Below are positions 56,055 through 64,000 of a DNA stretch of 64,000 nucleotides, one piece after another. The stretch comes from Dichotomocladium elegans (Eukaryota > Mucoromycota > Mucoromycetes > Mucorales > Lichtheimiaceae), in NCBI GenBank assembly GCA_025716815.1, contig JAIXMN010000005.1:1116001-1180000 (forward strand), read 5' to 3'. A model generated the notes under the pieces. That model saw only the letters and a program-made list of their open reading frames with translations, ran no database searches and was not told the origin of the DNA. A program made the translations under genes and the position numbers. Position 1 is the stretch's first letter. Every line of letters starts with the position of its first letter.

Positions 56055-57229
56055 TCAAACAGCGCAGGTGATCTCGGCACAGAGATCTTTGAAGGTCGAT
56101 CGGTCAAGTTCAGAAAAGAAGGTCAGGCCTGCTGCTCGTTCGATGACCTTGATATCTACCTGGAAGCTCTTCAGGTCTGTGGAAGAATCGATGGCCTGGT
56201 TGGGGAGCACAAACGCAGCCGATGTATAATCTGTGCCGTTGGTGACGAGGAGGATCTTGTAGAAATGGGTAGGGACGGCCACATTGGGAATCTTGCCGAT
56301 CACGTTGTACGTGACCGCAAAGCCGGGATTGGTGGAAGCAGCGCCCGTGTTGTCCTCGCCTGTCTGGATATAATACGATCCATTATCGGACAGCGAATGA
56401 GGCAAAAATAAGGGGCCGGTAAAAACATAGACATCCGCATAGGTCTTTGTCAGGTCGCGGACAAAAGATTCTAAATACGCCCAGTCTGATTGATTGATTT
56501 GGGCGTGTGGGGGGGGTGAATGGGGGAGGGAGGAATCCGGGTGTTGTGAGTGCAAGAGGTAACCATGGCAATGCAGGAAAAAAAAAAGTAGTTGTCTTAC
56601 ATTGACGGTTAAAACCAACGCCCACCTGGGGACACATGTTGGTCAGAAGGAATGTCTCGTCCATCATTTCCTGATTCGCCTCGGCGTCCGCCGCCGGCGC
56701 CTGATGGCCGCGGTCATAGCCACTCGAAACATAGTCTGACAGGAGTGCTCGGAACATTGCCGGAACGTCCTGGTCCTCTTTGAAGGCCGACTTGTCTCGG
56801 TCCACGCCCGAGCCTGCAACGAGCGATTCGGCCGTCAAGTGCTCGCCCACCCAGTCAGCCACGCGATTACGGCGGTCATAGGATAAGACATATTCTTTGC
56901 GTTCCAGGAGGTCGTGAACAGGACCTTTGGTGGTTGTTGTTCATGTCTTTTAAGTTTATGCTGCCCTGAAACGCTAGAACACACCACACGCCCTCCCCCG
57001 TCCCTTTTGTTTAAAATGGAACTGTACCTGGATTGCCGAATTGCAGAATAGGTGACGACGCCGCCGCAGCAGAAGTCGGCTGGGTCGTGCCACGGCGATG
57101 GAGCATCTGAACAACCGTTGAGCGATCAATCCACACGGAGAAAATAGCAAGCGTAGACAGCGAGCCCATTAAGAACCCAATGCCGAGAATGGACCATGCT
57201 GACTTGTTTAGTGTGCGCGAGGCGACCAT
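56055..57229 (-). CDS. NUC1: Mitochondrial nuclease Nuc1/EndoG (DNA/RNA non-specific endonuclease)
   Basis: Three exons, 57229-57028, 56924-56601 and 56485-56055, give 318 aa, close to yeast Nuc1 (329). The N-terminus (MVASRTLNKSAWSILGIGFL) is basic then hydrophobic, as expected for inner-membrane or intermembrane-space targeting. GPVHDLLERKEYVLSYDRRN starts the fold. The catalytic motif is DRGHQAPAAD (Asp138-His141), followed by FLLTNMCPQVGVGFNRQYWA with the metal-binding Asn, then VYVFTGPLFLP and PTHFYKILLV. The enzyme cuts single- and double-stranded DNA and RNA and takes part in mitochondrial DNA turnover and cell death. It lies convergent with the FLVCR-like gene, 141 bp apart. Confidence 0.93.
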
Positions 57230-57668
57230 ATTTGCAAAGGAAAGGGAGAAAGAGAAACGTGAAATAGCAGGATTCGAGGGGACGAAACCACAGGGTCTTA
57301 TTTCCTGTAATAAAACTCTATCTTTTTATTATCGACACATTTCTTTTTTTTTTGCGTTCTAAACTAAAAATGATCGAGAGTCATAGAGTGAGAGAGGAAA
57401 AAATTGGTTAAAAAGGTTAGAACAAGATAAGAGAGAGATTCGTTTAATAAGGGTGAGAATGCTTTATACAGACACAGAGAACGCGCGTGGAAGAATATGG
57501 AAAAAGGGTATGAAGTATACTGTAATAGTAGATGTTGCCGGAAAAAGGATTATGGTTTGCTTTGCTGTTTTATAGGTGGGGGATGGGGTTGGAATCGTGC
57601 GTGTAAGGTGCAGATGGCGGGAGAGAGAGAGAGAGAGCGGTGTTAGTTGGCATTTGTAGGTCTTATTT
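57230..57668. other. Intergenic region
   Basis: 440 bp between the Nuc1 start and the Ca2+-ATPase stop, both on the minus strand. A GA repeat lies at 57621-57638. No gene is seen. Confidence 0.6.
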
Positions 57669-60600
57669 TCAGTCGTGGAAAGTCTTTGAGGTATAGGAAT
57701 ACTGGGTGTGTTCGTTCTCCTCTTCAAACTGTTCCTGCTGCTTGGTAGTCCAGGAAAGACGCTCGTTGCCGGCCATGTACATGGAAGGAATCTTCTGCGA
57801 ATGGCCAAGATAGCGTTCGCGAGCGCTGCGTTTGAAGAGCAGGAAGGCAAACACGTTATCGGGGATCAGGCGGATCACGAGACCAATTGGAAGCGACAGT
57901 GCTCCCAAGACAACCGAGATGACCCAGTGGATCCCGTCAATAGGAGTCACCTGGAATGCAGCACCACCAAAGTTGACGATCAGGGCCTGGCCTGCTACGC
58001 AGATGATGAAGATAACGATAAAGAACTTGTTGGCCCAGATGTTGGTGAAAATGTTGAGTTTGCTATCAATGCGACGGCAGCTAGATAATTAAAAAGAAAT
58101 AAAGGTTAGCTTCCAATCATTTTCCTATCAGGGAAAGGCATGAATGAGTTACTTGAGCTCGTTAAAGATCTGGCAGAAGACGAATGTGTTGAAGACAACA
58201 GTCTGCAGCAGTGTGCTCTCAGTCGGGAACTCGAGCACGTTGGAGTACAGCATGACGATCATGACGATGATCTGGAAAATGGCCTGACCAATAATCATCT
58301 TCCACATCTTGAAGCTGATAAGCGGGTTCGAACGGGGTTCAGGGTTTCGCTGGAGCAGCTCCGGGGTCGGCGGGTCGGTGGCGAGTGCAAGGGCAGCAAA
58401 GGTGTCCATGATGAGGTTCACCCACAAGAGCTGGACGGCAGTCAGGACGGATTTTTGCTCTGAGCTGATGACGGAAGACAAGAAGGTAAGGATGACGGCA
58501 GTAATATTGACAGTCAGCTGGAATTGCAAAAACTTCTTTACTGCATCATTCACGCAGCGGCCCCACATGATTGCCTTGACGATAGACGAAAAGTTGTCGT
58601 CCATCAAAATGATCGCAGAGGCTTCCTTGGCCACTTCGGTGCCTGCAATGCCCATTGAAAAGCCGACGTCGGCCATCTTGAGCGCCGGTCCATCGTTCGT
58701 GCCATCACCAGTGACAGCGACGACGTCGCCAAGATCACGGAGACGGCTGACGAGAATACGCTTGTCTTCAGGGCTCGAGCGTGCAAGGACCTGCAGTCGC
58801 GGCAGGATGGCATCCATCTCAGACAGGGGCAGGTTGCGGAAAACAGGACCTTCCATGACGATGCCTCCTGTTGTGTAGATACCGCATTGTTTGGCAATGC
58901 TCTTTGCAGTTGTTAGATTGTCACCTGTCACCATGCGGACAAAGACACCGGCCTGCTGGCAGTCCTTGACGGCTTCCTTGACGCCAGGACGGAGAGGGTC
59001 TTCGATACCGACAATGCCGAGAAGGATCAGCTCGTTGCCACGCGTCAGAGCTTCATAGGGGACATCGCCTTCCTCTGAGCAGGAGACATCCTGCGGGGGC
59101 CAGTGCTCAAAGTCACGGTAACCAATGCCGATCGTGCGGAGACTGCGAGTTGCATAGCTTTGAATGATCCGCTCGAGGCGGGATCGGTCATCCGCATTGA
59201 GCTTGCGAATGCGGACATCAAAATCATGAGTGGCATCGCGGTAGTTTGCGTTCTGCAGAGTTACAATGTTGGAGCAGCTTCCCAGCAAGATCTCTGAAGC
59301 ACCCTTGACATGGGCACGGTAAATAGTGCGCTTGGGATCTTCAGGATGGGGTAGGCGGACAACGGTTGCCATGGCTTTACGTTCCGAACTGAATGGGAAG
59401 ACCTGCTCGACCGGAAAGGCGTTTCTAATCGAGTCGTAATGCTGCGAGCCAATGTCACGCGAGAACTGGAGAAGGGCTGTCTCGGTCTTGTTCCCGACAA
59501 AACAGTCCTCGCCCTTCTCGTCCTTGCCTTCAAAGGCGGTCGAGTTGAGGGCAATGGACTGGTTCAGCATGTTGAGAACCTGCTTTGGTGCCTTGGCAGC
59601 GACCTCGGAAATATCAGAAAGGTCGGTGCGATCGCTAGGAGCATCTTTTGTAAATCTGAAGGAACAGCCGAGAGTTCCGGCCACAACGGTCATCTTGTTC
59701 TGCGTAAGCGTACCGGTTTTGTCGGAGCAGACGGTGGTGGCGTTGCCCATAGTCTCGCACGCAGCAAGCACGCGCACCAGATTGTTATCCTTGAGCATAC
59801 GCTGCGTAGCATATGCAAGTGCTATAAAAAAATCGGTGCAAGAGATTTGGTTAAGCTCTGACTTTTTTTTTTTTTTAGGGAGAGAAATTAAATACCTAGT
59901 GTAACCGCAAGAGGGAGACCTTCAGGCACAGCGACGACGACAATAGTGACGACGACAATGAGGATTTTCATGATGTCCAAAACAATGGTGGTTGCCTGGT
60001 CCGGGATGCCATCCTTCCATCCAACAAAGTAGCGAATCAGAAGGGCAATCAGCATGAGCAATCCAGCCGCAGAACCGAGTTTGGCGATGACTTCTGCGAG
60101 ATGGTTGAGCTTCTCCTGAAGAGGTGTGCTCTCTGGTTCGGAACGGAGAGCCATCATAGTCCGTCCATAGTACGAGTTCTGGCCGACGCCTGTGACAAGG
60201 TATGTGCAGACACCCTCAAGGACCTTCGATCCCGAGATGATGAAAGGATCAGGTGAAGACTTGTGTTCGGTGCTACCCTTGGCCTGGTGCTGCTGAGAGG
60301 CGCTGAAGCAGATTTCCCAATTGAGTTTGCGGACTGCATCCGATTCACCTGTCGCTGCAGATTCGTCGCATTTGAGATTGTGGCCCTCAATGAAAACACC
60401 GTCTGCGGCTACGATGTCTCCAGGCTCAAGGTGTAGAATGTCGCCGACCTGAATATCGTGCACAGAGATCATGCAAATGACGCCGTCACGCGTTGCCTAG
60501 TATAGAGTATATATAGATATATATGTACATATGTGTATGTATATTTATGTACGTGTGAGCGACGTTGACCCTTCATGGTGATGGTGTAGATACGTTACCT

Positions 60601-61489
60601 TGACGGCACGGTCTTCTTTCTTTGCATTCAGTTTCCTGAACTGACGTTCCTTTTGAAAATCGTTGATGCTGGCGACGAGGACAACAATGAGGACAGCTAC
60701 AATGATAGCTACACCCTCGACCCATTTCACACCGGGTATCCGGTTGCCAGCCGCATCATATTCAGGGACGGCGATGTCTTCGTAAAGGCCGACTCCAAGC
60801 GAGACGATGGCAGCGATGGTAAGCAAGATCTGCAGAAAGGAGTTGAGTAAAACACAAACAAACAAACAAACGTTCGTTCAGAAAATGGGGATGTTTACCA
60901 AGGTTTTATCCTGGAATGCCATCCACATGAGATGAAAGATGCTTTTTTCTTTCACGTCCGGAAGGACGTTAGACCCGAAAATGCTGACGCGCTGGGGAAA
61001 AGCGGTTGTTGGCTCTGTGCGGGTTGCTCCTGTGGCACTGCTGAGGAGCGTCATCGATCGCGGGCGCATACGCGGCTCGGGAGGGGGAGCATTGGTGGAG
61101 GGCGGCTGGAGATCGTTGAGGGTGACGTGGGAAGTGATCTTTTGATTCGGCACAAGACCCGTCTGAAGATTTACATGGAGACCCTTGGCGACACCATCCA
61201 GACCGCCAAACTTGTAAAGCAAAGGCAAATTCTTCGGATCCATCAGGGCCGACAGCTGGTCAGGGACAAAGGCAAAGACATTTTGGGCATCATTGTGTGG
61301 CGTGAGATGGTCGCGCAAATCAATCTTGACATTATCGGGAAGTTGGAGGTTGGATTGTAATGTAGCTGTATTAGTGACTGTAGAGATAAGGGTAGGGTCT
61401 TCGCTCTGGAGGGCAATCTGTCGAGTAGATATGATGGACAGATGCCGCTGCTGGTCCGAGTCTGAAGATGGCGGCTGGTCCATCGTCAT
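57669..61489 (-). CDS. PMC1: P-type Ca2+-ATPase, PMCA/Pmc1 type (P2B)
   Basis: Five exons, 61489-60899, 60829-60599, 60496-59896, 59821-58153 and 58080-57669, give 1167 aa, the usual length of fungal Pmc1. The N-terminal 170 residues are polar. The actuator domain has VHDIQVGDILHLEPGD and CDESAATGESDAVRK (TGES). The M4 motif is VVVAVPEGLPLAVTL. The phosphorylation site is CSDKTGTLTQNKMT (Asp508). Nucleotide binding shows AHVKGASE and MVTGDNLTTAKSIA. The hinge is VTGDGTNDGPALKMADVGF. The PMCA-type helix pair at the C-terminus contains NPLISFKMWKMIIGQAIFQ and FNTFVFCQIFNELNCRRI. The enzyme pumps Ca2+ from the cytosol into the vacuole (yeast Pmc1) or out of the cell. The start is the ATG at 61489; three codons further (61483) is an alternative. 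The C-terminal tail is short, without an obvious calmodulin-binding helix. Confidence 0.95.
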
Positions 61490-63125
61490 ATTGATGTTCA
61501 GGGAAGAGCGGTTCAAAAGAAACAAAAATTAAAAAGAGACGAACGTGCAGACCCTTTTCTTTTAAAGGAGTTGCGAGTCGCTTCTTGGTTTGTAGGTTGG
61601 GGGGGGGGAGTGTATCGTACATCGCGCACCGCACCGCACCCCACCGCACCCCACCCTCCGCCCCACCTTCCATCCTCCCCCCCCCGACGGGATACGATTG
61701 ACCTGGACTCTATGAGAGGCGCAAAGAAAGGGGGGGGCGCCCTTCTCGGCTGCCTTGGAAATTTCCTTGCATCTGAAAGAGCAAGCAGCAGCAGCAGAAG
61801 CAGCAGCAGCAGCGATACCCAGAAGTATCAGCAGACTTTCGCCATCGACGAGATGCATGGAATAGGGCAGCCGGAGAAGGGGTAAAAGGATAACAAGTCA
61901 ACAGAACGCAAATGACGCAAAGAAGATCGCATGGCTCTTCCATTGTCTAAATATGGGGATTTAGTACTATACTATATTATGAATAAACAAATCCTCGCAG
62001 CAGCCTGCAGGTCATTATGTAGACAAGTACACCAAGAAATAGAAAGAAAGCTGCATTTTTTTTTACTCTAGTACCACTGCCCCATGCTGCTGCTGCTGCC
62101 GCTGCTGCTGCAAAGGAAGAGGGGTACTTCCTACTACTAAATACTCCTTAAACTATAGATAGTCTCTTTGGAAAAAAGTTTCCTCTTCTTCGATATCCAT
62201 TAATCCTGCGTACCCTTCAAAATGGGGTGTGATTTTTGAGGGATCGGGTGAGCAAAGGGAAAAAAAGTGTAGCATATACATTTAACGCGCACACATGACA
62301 GAATCGATATCTGTATATAAATGTATTCTGTCAGATTTTGCCAGTTCATTGGAATTTTCTTTTCATTTTCTTCTTCCTTGTTAACTCTACATGTTCTCTC
62401 GTCGATTTCTCTCGACAGCAACGTCATTATGACCGCTTTTATATCATATGCAGCGCGAAATGCTGCAGGTGATGAACAATCACAGCAATTGAAAGAAAAG
62501 AATGAAGAGAAAAACAAGAGACCGCCATTCACAATGAGGGAATATAATAAAGTACCCAAGTGTGTGTGTGTGTGGGGGGGAGGGAACCCTCGTTCTTGCG
62601 GAAGAGACGCGCGCGCATTCGCGCACCCTCGATGGTACCAATGACTTGCTGCTGTTGGGCTTGTTTTTCTTTCATACTTCATATTATACCCTATCTCTCA
62701 ACATATGCATTCGCTAGCAATGTATATAAAGAGACACACGTTCAACGCACCTTTTGCAATATGTCCGATTTGGATGTGATGTTGACATTTATAGCGAATT
62801 CTTCATCTGTTTTGGGTCGCGCTGGCTATTGTTGTAATTATTCAAGGTTGGAATTGAAACAATGAATTGCCCCCATTCCATGCTACATTTCTTCCTTTTC
62901 TGCGTGAGCCTCCAGACTCTCGCACTTTATACGTAAAAGTGGACACTCTATCATTTTCAGGCTGTCTGCCTATGGATAAACGGGCAGATTGCGGTTCAAT
63001 CAAGCATCAACAAAAAAAAATAGGCATCCAGAGGGAGGAGGAGGAGGAGGAGGAGAAAAAGACTTCCAAACCCCGAAAGCAAGCATTGACGACATGCAAG
63101 CTATTGGGGCGAACCATGTCGCCAG

Positions 63126-63162
<37 letters not shown>

Positions 63163-64000
63163 GAAAATAAATGTCAACCCCCTTTGTGTTTTGACATGCG
63201 TATGCGTATGCGTGTGTGAGTGAGTGAGTGTGTATGTCAATCCTTCTCTTTCTAGACCATCTTGCCACATCAGATCGTCTCCTATGATCTCAAAAAGTCC
63301 GAAAGCTTGACAACACGGCAAGTTCCCATCTTTGCAGGATCTCCATCTTTCTCATATCACTGTTGGAAACCCGCAACGGCCCATCCATCAGCGAAGGTTC
63401 GCCCACAAGGCCTGAAGATAGAGAAGGACTCCTCCCCGCCCCGCTCCCTTCCTTTGGATTTTCAGGTCTGGGATTTCCCTTCTGGTGGTGTGCATGAAAG
63501 ACAGAATCGTGGAATTCGATTGGCAAAAGGAGAACCTTACCCCCACCCCCAAAGAGCGCATGACAATGGCCGGGGCTGGGGGAAGAACGAACGAACAGTG
63601 ATTGACTACGTGAATGTTTTGAGATCTTTATGCTGCAAAACGCACGCAGGCGCTGGACATGCTGTCGTCTTTTTGTTCAGGATGAAAAGGAGCGCCATCC
63701 CGTTCCTTTGATGATCACCTTTTTTGTTTTCATCCAAGCTCCCTTCCCGTCACTGCTACAAACACGTCATTTTCTTAAGAGACAAAAAGTATCATTGGTT
63801 TAGTCCAAAGGGAATTACGGCAAGGACTGGGGAAAAGGGAAGGGGTGAAGAGAAAAGGGGGGGGGCGAGCAGCTAAGCCAGGGTTTCCAAGGAGTCACTG
63901 GAAAGACAGAGGTGCACCACATACAGAGACAGAGGCACATACACACACACAGAGAGAGAGAGAGAGAGACAGGAAATGCACATACAAGCAGATAAACTCT
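61490..64000. other. Low-complexity non-coding region with microsatellites
   Basis: The Ca2+-ATPase 5' flank followed by about 2.4 kb without a supportable gene. Repeats include C/G homopolymers at 61600-61740, AGC repeats near 61785-61813, TGC repeats near 62087-62112, a 30-bp TC repeat at 63129-63158 and an AG repeat near 63951-63970. The longest ORF (63262-63711, +) shows no domain and spans low-complexity sequence, so it is not called. A gene beginning beyond the window edge cannot be excluded. Confidence 0.55.
63129..63158. repeat. TC dinucleotide microsatellite
   Basis: Fifteen uninterrupted TC units, the longest simple repeat in the window. Confidence 0.9.

Noticed and set aside
63262..63711. 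149-codon plus-strand ORF near the right end
   Set aside because: Low-complexity composition, no domain and many basic/Pro residues. No support for translation.
1..64000. CRISPR arrays, bacterial operons, rRNA or tRNA genes
   Set aside because: No regularly spaced direct repeats with unique spacers, no rRNA-like sequence and no tRNA cloverleaf were seen. Gene structure is eukaryotic throughout.

Overview
The window looks like nuclear DNA of an early-diverging filamentous fungus, most likely Mucoromycota (Mucorales-like). The reasons are: genes split by many 55-80 bp introns with GTAAGT-type donors; a set of fungal housekeeping proteins (Lhs1/Grp170, glycogenin, Sct1/Gpt2-type acyltransferase, Ndt80/PhoG factor, Nuc1, Pmc1-type Ca2+ pump); and an accessory block of Tc1/mariner-like, LINE-like and other DDE elements. 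Species is not determinable from sequence alone. All exon structures were built by hand from splice sites, reading phase and family similarity. Every spliced model below closes in frame except the DDE transposase, which has one frame change.

Layout. 1-3.2 kb: almost gene-free, with one isolated retrotransposon gag-like gene. 3.7-22.3 kb: compact host genes: a GPI-anchored Kre9/Knh1-like wall protein (-), Lhs1 ER chaperone (+), glycogenin (-), glycerol-3-phosphate acyltransferase (-), Ndt80/PhoG transcription factor (-), and a 17-exon SNF2 ATPase with three micro-exons (-). 22.3-26.6 kb: gene-poor, with a ruined Tc1-like transposase. 26.6-32.3 kb: a caleosin-like protein with a long disordered N-terminus (+), an MSP-domain protein (+) and a phytochelatin synthase with a presequence-like N-terminus (-).

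33-53.5 kb is an accessory, repeat-rich block. Its core is a direct duplication of about 4.5 kb (33930-38686 and 41838-46296). Each copy carries the 3' part of a Tc1-like element, a conserved spacer, one intact five-exon gene of unknown function (439 and 438 aa) and the 5' part of a LINE-like element. A complete 3149-bp TIR/TA-type DDE transposon (38687-41835) lies between the copies. Its transposase is split by a -1 frame change exactly at a G_GGA_AAA heptamer. A 282-bp foldback element interrupts only the first copy. Beyond the second copy lie LINE reverse-transcriptase remnants, fragments of further copies, a four-unit tandem array with a conserved ORF, an inverted fragment, and a third Tc1-like copy.

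54-61.5 kb returns to host genes: an FLVCR-family MFS transporter (+), the mitochondrial nuclease Nuc1/EndoG (-) and a plasma-membrane-type Ca2+-ATPase (-). 61.5-64 kb is low-complexity, non-coding-looking sequence.

Functionally the host genes cover ER proteostasis, carbon storage, phospholipid synthesis, transcription and chromatin, metal/thiol chemistry, porphyrin- or small-molecule transport, mitochondrial DNA turnover and Ca2+ homeostasis. They are ordinary neighbours rather than an operon-like pathway. The strongest candidates for something undescribed are the duplicated five-exon gene family inside the transposon block, the putative frameshifting transposase, and the micro-exons that carry helicase motifs.
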